Source: Synechococcus sp. MED650
GTDB taxonomy: Bacteria; Cyanobacteriota; Cyanobacteriia; PCC-6307; Cyanobiaceae
Assembly: GCA_002691345.1 (NCBI GenBank)
Contig: NZHI01000051.1
Span: 15,911 to 29,522 of the forward strand
Direction of reading: 5' to 3'
DNA: 13,612 nucleotides
A program made the translations under genes and the position numbers. How positions within the stretch are numbered: position 1 is the first letter of the stretch; the number at the start of each line of letters is the position of its first letter. Of the stretch, positions 1 through 6,857 are shown in pieces. Under the pieces are notes generated by a model. That model did not search any database, was not told the DNA's origin, and worked only from the letters and a program-made list of their open reading frames with translations.

Positions 1-93
1 CAGGGTGATCCGATCGGCACACTCAAGGTCGGTGATTACGTGGAATTCCGGGCCATCAAGCCTGTAGCGATTGCCATTCGCCGAGCCGACTAG
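1..93 (+). CDS. C-terminal tail of an unidentified protein (5' end outside window)
   Basis: An open frame enters at base 1 and ends at a TAG stop at 91-93, giving the last 30 residues of a protein. The segment contains GTLKVGDYVEFRAI and ends IAIRRAD. A short 'L-x-x-G-D-x-V-x-F' strand like this occurs at the C-termini of allophanate hydrolase/5-oxoprolinase subunits (PxpB/PxpC type). It is too short and too generic to name the protein, so I leave it unassigned. The stop lies one base from the stop of the convergent CBS gene, so there is no space for a separate terminator. That it is coding rests only on an uninterrupted frame and its position. Confidence 0.55.
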   Translation, partial: QGDPIGTLKVGDYVEFRAIKPVAIAIRRAD

Positions 94-94
94 T

Positions 95-568
95 TCAGGT
101 CTCCTGGTGGGAGGCGAGGGCACGCACCACGTCTCCCCGTGTGACGACACCCACGGGCTGATGGTCTTCGTTCAGCACGAACAGCCGCTGGATACCGCGT
201 TCATGGAGCTGTGAGGCGGCTTTCGGGAGTGGCAGTGCAGTGGTGCAACTGTGAACGTCCTTGCGCATCAGATCTTTCACGCTGGTGCCTAGAACCTGGT
301 GCACTTGTTTGTCCCAGTTCAGTGGGTTGCGCAGGTAAATCACGCTGTCGAGCAGCATCACGTAGGGGCCAGCGTCGACTCCGCTTTCCCGAACCATCAA
401 GTCCTGTTCGCTCAGTTCTCCGATCAACGTGCCAGCTGCATCAACGACTGGGAGACCGCTGATGTGGTGATCACTGATCATCTGCACCGCCTGCTGCAAA
501 GGGGTGTCTGGACTGACACTCAGAACTGGCTGGGTCATCACGTCAGCCACCGTCAGCTGCAGGACCAT
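95..568 (-). CDS. Two-CBS-domain protein (CBSX-like)
   Basis: The 157-residue protein consists almost entirely of a CBS pair. CBS1 spans about residues 6-60 (VADVMTQP at the start, HHISGLPVVD, ending GELSEQDL). CBS2 spans about 96-153 (VKDLMRKDV, GIQRLFVLNED, GVVTRGDVVRAL). The linker (about 61-95) is longer than in compact pairs and resembles the arrangement in plant chloroplast CBSX proteins. CBS pairs bind adenine nucleotides (AMP, ATP, SAM) and usually regulate a partner protein; no catalytic domain is attached. Soluble, with no signal peptide or membrane segment. The start is the ATG at 566-568. It is divergent from pgsA with only 31 bases between, so any promoter must extend into one of the two genes. 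The partner cannot be told from the sequence. Confidence 0.88.
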   Translation of the reverse strand: MVLQLTVADVMTQPVLSVSPDTPLQQAVQMISDHHISGLPVVDAAGTLIGELSEQDLMVRESGVDAGPYVMLLDSVIYLRNPLNWDKQVHQVLGTSVKDLMRKDVHSCTTALPLPKAASQLHERGIQRLFVLNEDHQPVGVVTRGDVVRALASHQET

Positions 569-599
569 GATTCGGGTTCAAGTCTCCGCATTCTGAGCG

Positions 600-1136
600 T
601 TGTTCCTGTCCTTGCGCTCGATCGCTAACGGCCTCACCGTGGCGCGTGCGATCGCTGGCCTGCCATTGATCCTGGCTTTGCAGCATGGCTATTCCTCTCT
701 GGCCTGGTGGTTGCTTCTGCTGGCCGGCCTCTCCGACGCGGCAGATGGATGGTTGGCACGGCGGGCAGGTGGGGGCTCAAGCTGGGGTGCTCGGCTCGAT
801 CCCCTCACCGACAAAGTTCTGATCGCAGCCCCGCTGCTGTGGCTTGCCAGTGAAGATGTTCTGCCGCTCTGGGCGGTGTGGCTTCTGCTCGCTCGTGAAC
901 TGCTGATCTCCGGCTGGCGCTCTCAGGCCAATGATGGAGCCCCGGCATCGGCTGCAGGAAAAGCCAAAACCATCCTCCAATTCCTCAGCTTGTTGATGAT
1001 GCTCTGGCCGGCCAGCTGGATCGGTGAAGCCGGCATCGTGCCCCTGGGGTGGTGGCTGTTTTGGCCATCTCTACTGATGGCTCTGGGATCGGCCATCGGC
1101 TACATCAGGCCCCGACCAAGGTTGCATCGCCGCTGA
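600..1136 (+). CDS. pgsA: CDP-diacylglycerol-glycerol-3-phosphate 3-phosphatidyltransferase
   Basis: This integral membrane enzyme of the CDP-alcohol phosphatidyltransferase family forms phosphatidylglycerol phosphate, the committed step to phosphatidylglycerol, the major phospholipid of thylakoids. The full family signature D-x2-D-G-x2-A-R-x8-G-x3-D-x3-D is present, with D46, D49-G50, A53-R54, G63, D67 and D71. Several hydrophobic helices flank it (about 16-45, 72-85, 88-104, 124-142, 147-167). The N-terminus (ANGLTVARAIAG) matches the usual 'PNxLTxxR' opening of PgsA. An in-frame stop at 594-596 forces a non-ATG start: TTG at 600, or TTG at 612. Length of 178 residues is normal. Substrate assignment as glycerol-3-phosphate rests on family resemblance. 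Its last 32 bases overlap the convergent CSP41-like gene. Confidence 0.85.
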   Translation: MFLSLRSIANGLTVARAIAGLPLILALQHGYSSLAWWLLLLAGLSDAADGWLARRAGGGSSWGARLDPLTDKVLIAAPLLWLASEDVLPLWAVWLLLARELLISGWRSQANDGAPASAAGKAKTILQFLSLLMMLWPASWIGEAGIVPLGWWLFWPSLLMALGSAIGYIRPRPRLHRR

Positions 1137-2025
1137 AATCGGGATCGGCAGTGGGGTTTGGGGCGTAATCGTTGGCGTAGCTGTCAGCCAGACCCTGTGC
1201 GAGATCGAAGCGAGGTGTCCAGGCCAGTTCCCGTTCGACCCTGGTGATATCCGTGAGGAAGTGATTGAGCCGGAGAGGGAAGGCTTTGCGGGCCTTTGGA
1301 TCAAGATTCGCAGGATTGAAGCTGCGCAGATCCAGACGTTCCGGATCCTGACCGCAGGCCAGCGCTGCCGCCCGGATCAGACCTCGGAAACTGACACCTT
1401 GTTTTCCTGAGCAGTTGTAGATCCGGTTGGCGGCCGCATCCACCTCGATGGAACGCGCCATCGCCTCGGCCAGGTCCTCCACGTGGCCCAGCTGCGTAAT
1501 CGTGCTGCCATCGCCGGGAAGTGGGATCGGCCGGTTGTTCACGATCCGATCAAAGAACCATCGTTCGATTGGGTTGTAGTTCCCTGGCCCATAGATGTAG
1601 GTGGGGCGGAAGCTGGTGAAAGGGATTCCTTCAGAGCGGAGCCAAGCCTCGGTGTCGGCCTTGCCGGCATGGCGGCTTTGCGGATCGGTGGGACTTGACT
1701 CATTCAGGGGCCATTGATCGGAGTCGGCATAGACACCGGCCGAGCTCACATACACGAAACGATGGCTGGGAACACCGGTGATGGTCACCACCCGACGACT
1801 GTCCTCTAACTTCCGCCCTGAGCTGTCAACGATCACATCAAAGCGGCGGCCTTGGAGTGCGCTCAGACCCTCGTCGCTGCTGCGGTCACCGCAAAGGTGC
1901 TCCACCCCCGCAGGCACGGGGTTCTTGCCACGGGTGAACAGCGTGAGGGCGTGACCCTGGGACTGCAGCCGTGCCACCAGGGGTTTTCCCACGAACCGGG
2001 TTCCACCCATCACGAGGATCTGCAT
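1105..2025 (-). CDS. CSP41-like atypical short-chain dehydrogenase / NAD-dependent epimerase family protein
   Basis: 306 residues with an N-terminal Rossmann fold. The dinucleotide-binding turn MGGTRFVGK (residues 6-14) and the second strand LTLFTRGK (27-34) are typical of the chloroplast stem-loop binding protein CSP41 group of atypical SDRs. YVSSAGVY (92-99) and FRPTYIYGPGNY (139-150) follow the extended-SDR/epimerase plan. The usual catalytic YxxxK reads RHAGK (118-122): the lysine is kept and the tyrosine lost, so ordinary sugar-epimerase chemistry is doubtful. Plant CSP41 proteins bind and cleave RNA and stabilise chloroplast transcripts; whether this protein does so is inference. Start ATG at 2023-2025. 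It is divergent from hisA (68 bases between starts) and overlaps the 3' end of pgsA by 32 bases. Confidence 0.85.
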   Translation of the reverse strand: MQILVMGGTRFVGKPLVARLQSQGHALTLFTRGKNPVPAGVEHLCGDRSSDEGLSALQGRRFDVIVDSSGRKLEDSRRVVTITGVPSHRFVYVSSAGVYADSDQWPLNESSPTDPQSRHAGKADTEAWLRSEGIPFTSFRPTYIYGPGNYNPIERWFFDRIVNNRPIPLPGDGSTITQLGHVEDLAEAMARSIEVDAAANRIYNCSGKQGVSFRGLIRAAALACGQDPERLDLRSFNPANLDPKARKAFPLRLNHFLTDITRVERELAWTPRFDLAQGLADSYANDYAPNPTADPDFSGDATLVGA

Positions 2026-2093
2026 GTCGCGCCCTTCAAAGCGCTGCTATTGAAGCGTGGCGCTGCAGGATGGGGGGTCGCTGGCTTGCCCCC

Positions 2094-2861
2094 ATGGAGA
2101 TCATTCCCGCCATTGATCTGCTCGATGGTGCCTGTGTGCGTCTGCACCAGGGCGATTACGAGCAGGTGACCCGCTTCAGCGAAGATCCCGTAGCCCAGGC
2201 CCTCAGTTGGCAGAGCCAAGGGGCCTCCCGTTTGCATCTGGTGGATCTCGATGGTGCCAAGCGTGGGGTGCCGGTGAATGACGCAGCCGTTCGGGAGATC
2301 ACGGCGACCTTGGATATTCCGGTTCAGCTCGGCGGTGGAGTTCGCTCCCTGGAGCGCGCTGAGGAGCTGATCAATTGCGGGTTGGACCGGGTGATCCTGG
2401 GCACGGTTGCCATCGAACAACCCGACCTCGTCACGGAGCTTGCCCGGCGGCACCCGGGCAGGATCGTTGTGGGGATTGATGCCAAGGACGGCCGGGTGGC
2501 GACGAGGGGATGGATTGAGCAGAGCAATGTTCTCGCCACAGATTGTGCGGTGCGTTTCAGCGCTGCTGGCATCGCAGCGATCATCACCACTGATATCGCC
2601 ACGGATGGCACCCTTGCAGGGCCGAATCTGGAGGCGCTGCGCACCATGGCCCAGTGCAGCTCTGTGCCTGTGATCGCTTCCGGAGGCATCGGCTGCATGG
2701 CCGATTTGTTGTCTTTGTTGCCTTTGGAAGCCCTCGGGGTGAGCGGTGTGATCGTTGGTCGGGCCCTCTATGACGGACGCGTGGATCTGGCTGAAGCGAT
2801 TGCGGCTGTTGGTGAAACTCGACTGCAGGACATCACCTCCATCGCTGCAGATCTCGCCTGA
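2094..2861 (+). CDS. hisA: 1-(5-phosphoribosyl)-5-[(5-phosphoribosylamino)methylideneamino]imidazole-4-carboxamide isomerase
   Basis: HisA opens the ribose of ProFAR by an Amadori rearrangement to give PRFAR in histidine synthesis. The 255-residue TIM barrel starts MEIIPAIDLLDG, with the catalytic base Asp8. The second catalytic Asp is D129 in VGIDAKDG. The two phosphate-binding regions are LGGGVRS (79-85) with ILGT (101-104), and TDGTLAGPN (170-178) with ASGGIG (195-200). The frame is open upstream to 1971, but that extension overlaps the divergent CSP41-like start and is absent from HisA proteins, so the ATG at 2094 is chosen. There is no clear Shine-Dalgarno sequence. No other his gene is adjacent, consistent with the scattered his genes of cyanobacteria. 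Confidence 0.97.
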   Translation: MEIIPAIDLLDGACVRLHQGDYEQVTRFSEDPVAQALSWQSQGASRLHLVDLDGAKRGVPVNDAAVREITATLDIPVQLGGGVRSLERAEELINCGLDRVILGTVAIEQPDLVTELARRHPGRIVVGIDAKDGRVATRGWIEQSNVLATDCAVRFSAAGIAAIITTDIATDGTLAGPNLEALRTMAQCSSVPVIASGGIGCMADLLSLLPLEALGVSGVIVGRALYDGRVDLAEAIAAVGETRLQDITSIAADLA

Positions 2862-2902
2862 GTTCGCCACTGGCCTTATGGTTGGGTTATCGACACCCTT
2901 CT

Positions 2903-3358
2903 GTGGTAAGAGCAGGCGCTACTGATCGTTCCGGACGGCCTTCCGTAGGCAGTCTCCAGGATGTATTCGAGCAGTGCCGTTGTCTTGGGATGCGTCTGAG
3001 CCGGCAGCGCCGGATGGTGCTGGATCTGCTATGGAGCGAAAAGAGTCACCTCAGCGCCCGGGATATTTTTGAGCAGCTCAACTTGAGGGGGCGAAGCATT
3101 GGCCATACCTCCGTCTATCAGAACCTGGAAGCCTTGCAGTCAGCCGGTGTGATCGAGTGCCTCGATCGTGCCAATGGCCGGCTCTACGGCTATCGCAGTG
3201 ACCCCCACAGCCATCTCACCTGCTTGGACAGTGGAGCGATTGAAGACATTGATGTGGAGCTGCCTCGGGATCTGCTCCAAGAGATTGAGAAACGCACCGG
3301 CTATCGAATCGAGTCGTACACCCTTCAACTAAACGGACGACGCACCCTGGAGGATTGA
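2903..3358 (+). CDS. Fur-family transcriptional regulator, divergent (no structural-zinc CxxC)
   Basis: Residue numbers are from the GTG at 2903 (151 aa). The N-terminal winged helix is clear: a first helix LQDVFEQC (18-25), RLSRQRRMVLDLL, SHLSARDIFEQL, then the Fur recognition segment SIGHTSVYQNLEAL (65-78) and AGVIECL. The dimerisation/metal domain is short. Where E. coli Fur has HHDHLICLDCG, this protein has PHSHLTCLDSG (101-111): both His of the HxH are kept, but the second structural Cys is Ser. The chain ends in LNGRRTLED, before the second Cys pair of classical Fur. Fur-family members sense iron, zinc, peroxide or haem; which applies here cannot be told. Start uncertain: TTG 2882, GTG 2903 or ATG 2990. 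The ATG would delete the first helix. It lies about 40 bases after hisA on the same strand. Confidence 0.85.
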   Translation: MVRAGATDRSGRPSVGSLQDVFEQCRCLGMRLSRQRRMVLDLLWSEKSHLSARDIFEQLNLRGRSIGHTSVYQNLEALQSAGVIECLDRANGRLYGYRSDPHSHLTCLDSGAIEDIDVELPRDLLQEIEKRTGYRIESYTLQLNGRRTLED

Positions 3359-3391
3359 CGAGAAGCTCGTTACCTTGACAACAATCAACGG

Positions 3392-5026
3392 TTGCAAGAG
3401 TTGGTCTCGTCCCCACCGGTGCGCATTCTTCTGCTTGCCCCGGATCTGCTCGGGGAGTCTCTGGCGCTGCAGCTCACGGCAGCTCATCAGGATTGGGTTG
3501 TTGAATTACACCCGGAACGCCTCTCAGGAACTCCTGTTCTGGTGATCTGGTCCATCGAACAGATCGCGTCGTTCGCGTCCGTTCAACAGGAATTGCTCTC
3601 CCTCCAGGACCGTTGGCAACCGGCACCTGTGATGCTCTTATTGCCGGCGGAGTTGAGCAACAGCCGCGAGCAGTTGCTCACACTTCCGGCCTCTGGCCTG
3701 CTCCAAAACGCTGATCTGCAGACACTGCAAGAGGCCATTGAGACCCTTCTCGATGGAGGAAGGGTCGTGCGTTTGCAGTCAGCCTCTCGCGCAACGGCGA
3801 CCTCGGCCCAGCCGATGGGCATGGGCCAGTGGCTGCTGCTCAGTGGTCTGCAGCAAATCAGCAACGATCTGCAGGTGATCGAGGCGATGCTGACGCCTCC
3901 TCCACCCAATGCTCTGCTGCAGTTTTTGCTGGAAGGGCGTTGTCGTGAGCTGCGCAGTGCCAGAGCTCTGTTGCTTTGGCTGTGGGGGCCACTGCAGTTG
4001 GGGTTGGAGGATGCCCAACCGCTTCGGGAGCCGTCTGGTCCCCAGCGCACAGAGACGTCGTCAACGGCAATCACGCTTCGGGAGCGCAATGCCATCGCCG
4101 TTTGGGAGGCCATCCGCGAACGCCTGGGTGGAACTGTTCAGGCCGGCCTGACCAACGCCACTGGGCGTCTCCTTGCGATTGAGGGACTGCATCCCGAGCG
4201 ACGTCGCGAACTTCTTCTGGCTTTGCTTGCGCAGCTCGATCAAGTGCTGCAGCGGCTTCGGGGAGCTGACAACGTCGAGCCGCTTCCAGCAGCGTGGGCG
4301 GAACTGCAGCCCGAATTGCGCCGTCAAGCATTGACGACCATGGCGGGAAGCTATGTGCAGATCCCCCGGAATGGTTCTTTGCAGCCTGTGGTGGCATCTC
4401 TTCTCGGCGGGGCTGATCTGGATGTTGAGGATGACGAGCTGCCGGATCCTGTTGCGATGCTCTCGCCGTTACTGGCTGATCAGCCTGTGCTGGTGGATGG
4501 CCGACTGCTGCCGGCGGATGATCCCCGGGCTCTGCTTCAGCTGGAGATGCTCGTCAGCAACTGGTTGGTGCGCACGGCGGAATTAATCGGTGCCGAATTG
4601 CTGGATGCCTGTGGCAATTGGCCTGAGCTGCGCCGTTACCTCCTCCGTGATCCGCTGGTCGCAACGCGGGAACTCGATCGTCTGCGCAATCGCCTGAACA
4701 CACAGCTTCGCTGGGCAGACTGGGTGGAACGGCCCATTCAGCTCTATGAGAGCCAACGCACGCTGTTTCAGCTTCATGACGGCAAGATCGAACCTTTTCT
4801 GCTGACCGAGCCGCGGGATCAGGAACTCAATCAGCTGGGCTGGTGGCAGCGTCAGGTTGCCCTGCTGTTGGAAACCCGGGATGCATTGGCCCCTCAGGTG
4901 CAGGCACTGGTTCGCCGTGTTGGCGATATCGCCGTCGTGCTGCTCACGCAGGTTCTTGGTCGTGCAATCGGATTGATTGGTCGTGGCATTGCCCAGGGAA
5001 TGGGTCGTAGTCTCGGCCGCGGCTGA
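3392..5026 (+). CDS. DUF3685 / Ycf55-like protein with a degenerate receiver-like N-terminus
   Basis: 544 residues from TTG 3392; GTG 3419 (535 aa, starting VRILLLAP) is an equally good start. The C-terminal half, about 340-530, is the conserved region I recognise as DUF3685, related to plastid Ycf55. It contains ACGNWPELRRYLLRDPLV, LRNRLNTQLRWADWVERPI and GWWQRQVALLLETRDALAPQ. Residues 10-124 look like a response-regulator receiver: VRILLLAPDLLGESLALQL for the first strand and helix, TPVLVIW for strand 3, and LPASGLLQNADLQTLQEAI at the end, reminiscent of the 'GASGYLLKD' segment. The phospho-acceptor Asp (W53 here) and the conserved Lys (Q105 here) are missing. No signal peptide is seen. The function of the family is not established; a non-phosphorylated regulatory role is inference. 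Confidence 0.82.
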   Translation: MQELVSSPPVRILLLAPDLLGESLALQLTAAHQDWVVELHPERLSGTPVLVIWSIEQIASFASVQQELLSLQDRWQPAPVMLLLPAELSNSREQLLTLPASGLLQNADLQTLQEAIETLLDGGRVVRLQSASRATATSAQPMGMGQWLLLSGLQQISNDLQVIEAMLTPPPPNALLQFLLEGRCRELRSARALLLWLWGPLQLGLEDAQPLREPSGPQRTETSSTAITLRERNAIAVWEAIRERLGGTVQAGLTNATGRLLAIEGLHPERRRELLLALLAQLDQVLQRLRGADNVEPLPAAWAELQPELRRQALTTMAGSYVQIPRNGSLQPVVASLLGGADLDVEDDELPDPVAMLSPLLADQPVLVDGRLLPADDPRALLQLEMLVSNWLVRTAELIGAELLDACGNWPELRRYLLRDPLVATRELDRLRNRLNTQLRWADWVERPIQLYESQRTLFQLHDGKIEPFLLTEPRDQELNQLGWWQRQVALLLETRDALAPQVQALVRRVGDIAVVLLTQVLGRAIGLIGRGIAQGMGRSLGRG

Positions 5027-5041
5027 GGCCTTGGGGCCACA

Positions 5042-5608
5042 ATGGCCGTCCGCTGCTTCGGCCTGATGGTTTGTTTGGTGCGCTTCCTGCTCAGTGTTTG
5101 TGCCGTTGTGGTGCTGCAGGTGGCTCCCGCTGCAGCAATCCTCAACAGCGATAGTTACGACGGAAATATTTACGCTTTATACGCAGGAAACGGATCCCTC
5201 GTTCCGCCAGCGGTCACTCTGGCGCAATCGTTGGAGGAGGGCAGAACTGCAGTGATTGTTTATTACCTCGACGACAGCGCCGTCAGTAAGCGCTTTGCTC
5301 CAGTGGTATCGGAATTGCAGAGACTCTGGGGTCGAAACGTTGATCTGCTCCCTCTCACGACGGACCCCTTGCAGGGCCGTGAATCCAATGGGCCGAACGA
5401 CCCGGCCACCTACTGGTCTGGATCGATTCCCCAGGTGGTGGTGATTGGTCCGGATGGCCGGGTTGTGTTCGACCAGGAGGGTCAGGTTCCTTTGAACGAG
5501 ATCAATGAAGCCATCAGCAAGGCCACTGGACTGCCGGCCCCAGACCTGGGTCGTGTGGATCAGGAGGGCAGCTTCAACGAAGTGAACATCGAGGTCACAG
5601 CGAACTAA
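5042..5608 (+). CDS. Exported thioredoxin-fold protein without CxxC
   Basis: 188 residues. Residues 9-32 form a signal peptide or membrane anchor: MVCLVRF, a hydrophobic core, then VAPAAA. Cleavage would fit after Ala32, sending the protein to the thylakoid lumen or periplasm. The mature part looks like thioredoxin: strand TAVIVYYLDD, helix KRFAPVVSELQRLWG, strand VDLLPLTTD, then SGSIPQVVVIGPDGRVVF with the cis-proline equivalent P130. At the place of the WCxxC active site the protein reads DSAVS (78-82), so both cysteines are serines and dithiol chemistry is not possible there. Start ATG 5042, 15 bases after the previous stop; M9 is an alternative. The thioredoxin assignment rests on motif order only. 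I do not recognise a characterised homologue. Confidence 0.75.
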   Translation: MAVRCFGLMVCLVRFLLSVCAVVVLQVAPAAAILNSDSYDGNIYALYAGNGSLVPPAVTLAQSLEEGRTAVIVYYLDDSAVSKRFAPVVSELQRLWGRNVDLLPLTTDPLQGRESNGPNDPATYWSGSIPQVVVIGPDGRVVFDQEGQVPLNEINEAISKATGLPAPDLGRVDQEGSFNEVNIEVTAN

Positions 5609-5631
5609 GCGGCCTACGCTGCCGCCGAGTT

Positions 5632-6819
5632 GTGCCGGCCGCCTCGCCGGATCAAGCTTTGTCTCTACTGATTGCTCCGCTCGCCCTCGGACTCGGTGTG
5701 GCCTGGCTCGAGCTTCGTCATCGACTGCGACCTGCCTCGCCGCTGCGGATGACGCCTCGCGATTGGCGGGTTGATGACCTCGGCAGCCGGCTGAGGGTTG
5801 AAGGGGTTTTGGAGATCAGCAATCCCCACCCGCGGATGGAGATCTTCGTTCCGGAGCTACGGGTGGAGCCGGTTCTGTTGGGACAGTCCGATCCTTCGGC
5901 ACTGCAGGTGACGACTCGCATTACGGCGGATCATCCCGATGAGGAGACCCGAGAGGATGGCTATTGGGCGGCCTACATCGTGAAGGGACGCAAAAGCACC
6001 TGTGCGCGGGTGTCGATCGAGATCACAGGGCCATCCCCATCCAGCCGTGTCGACAGCCTCTGGGTAGACACCACCTGGGTGAATTACGGCCCGTTCGGTC
6101 GGCTTCAGCGTCGGCAGGGGGTTCTCGTCCCCTTGCGCCGTCCAGAGCCGCTTCAGCCCGATGCCTGCGCTTTCCAGGAGGGCGAGGGGTGCCGGGTTCT
6201 GCCGTTGCGGACGCATCTGCTCGGACCTCTTGACGACGCAATTGAGGTGCTGCGCAGCTATGCAGCCCAGTTGATTCAGCCCGGCGACATCCTCACCATC
6301 GGCGAAACCCCAGTTGCTGTGATTCAGGGTCGCTATCGCCACCCGAGCGAAGTGGAGCCTGGCATGGTGGCTCGGTTGCTGTGTCGGGTTTTTCACCCCA
6401 CCAGCAGCTTGGCTACGGCTTGCGGGATGCAGACGTTGATCGATCTGGTGGGGCCGACTCGCGTCGCTGCTGCCTGGTTCGGAGGCCTGCTGATGAAGCT
6501 GGTTGGCATTCCGGGAGGTTTTTATCGGCTTGCTGGCCCTCAGGCCCGTCTGATCGACGACATCACAGGCACCACCCCGCCCTATGACCAGACCATCGTG
6601 CTGGGGCCAGAACGTTCCGATGCTTTTTGCCGCGAAGCCGCTGCGGAACTTGGGGTCGCCGTTGCCATCGTCGACGTCAACGACCTCGGTCGCGTGAAGG
6701 TGCTGGCCTCCAGCCCCGGTTGCGATGAAGCTCTGCTCACCCGTGCTCTCCGCCCGAACCCAGCTGGCAATGCCAATGAGCGCACGCCGCTGGTTCTGGT
6801 TCGTCCCAGCCAGGGATGA
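5632..6819 (+). CDS. Membrane-anchored F420-0:gamma-glutamyl ligase (CofE)-like protein
   Basis: 395 residues from GTG 5632. An N-terminal hydrophobic helix (about 9-27) is followed by basic residues, suggesting one membrane anchor. Residues 45-160 form a beta-rich region with VEGVLEISNPHPRMEIFVPEL, which loosely recalls LEA/WHy-type domains. From about 190 the chain resembles the F420-0:glutamate ligase family: RTHLLGPLDD, LIQPGDILTIGETPVAVIQGR, LIDDITGTTPPYD and the C-terminal VAIVDVNDLGRVKVLA. Genuine CofE adds glutamates to coenzyme F420-0. I see no other F420 gene here, and most cyanobacteria are not known for F420-dependent metabolism, so the true acceptor is unknown. ATP-dependent amide ligation is a family inference. 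It is co-directional with its neighbours, 23 bases after the thioredoxin-like gene. Confidence 0.78.
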   Translation: MPAASPDQALSLLIAPLALGLGVAWLELRHRLRPASPLRMTPRDWRVDDLGSRLRVEGVLEISNPHPRMEIFVPELRVEPVLLGQSDPSALQVTTRITADHPDEETREDGYWAAYIVKGRKSTCARVSIEITGPSPSSRVDSLWVDTTWVNYGPFGRLQRRQGVLVPLRRPEPLQPDACAFQEGEGCRVLPLRTHLLGPLDDAIEVLRSYAAQLIQPGDILTIGETPVAVIQGRYRHPSEVEPGMVARLLCRVFHPTSSLATACGMQTLIDLVGPTRVAAAWFGGLLMKLVGIPGGFYRLAGPQARLIDDITGTTPPYDQTIVLGPERSDAFCREAAAELGVAVAIVDVNDLGRVKVLASSPGCDEALLTRALRPNPAGNANERTPLVLVRPSQG

Positions 6820-6843
6820 GCACTACATTGTGAGCAGTTCAGT

Positions 6844-6857
6844 GTGGAGGAGGTGCG
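6844..6857 (+). promoter_or_regulatory. Strong Shine-Dalgarno sequence
   Basis: GGAGGAGG at 6846-6853 stands four bases before the GTG at 6858. It is complementary to the 16S rRNA anti-Shine-Dalgarno end and decides this GTG as the start of the acetyltransferase-like gene. Most other genes in the window lack a recognisable site. Confidence 0.65.

Noticed and set aside
1971..2093. N-terminal extension of hisA
   Set aside because: The extra 41 residues are not part of HisA, overlap the divergent CSP41-like gene and come before the canonical MEIIPAID start.
2010..2870. A 286-codon minus-strand open frame opposite hisA
   Set aside because: It is a shadow of hisA: low-complexity, His/Gln/Arg-rich product without domains, and it collides with the CSP41-like gene's start.
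3375..3397. TTGACA at 3375 and imperfect inverted repeat (TTGACAAC / GTTGCAA) before the DUF3685 gene, as promoter or operator
   Set aside because: No -10 element lies at the right distance, the arms match only with an inserted base, and it sits immediately on the TTG start.
5021..5040. GGCC-TTGG-GGCC near the end of the DUF3685 gene as a terminator
   Set aside because: The stem is only four bases with no T-run, and the next gene starts at once.
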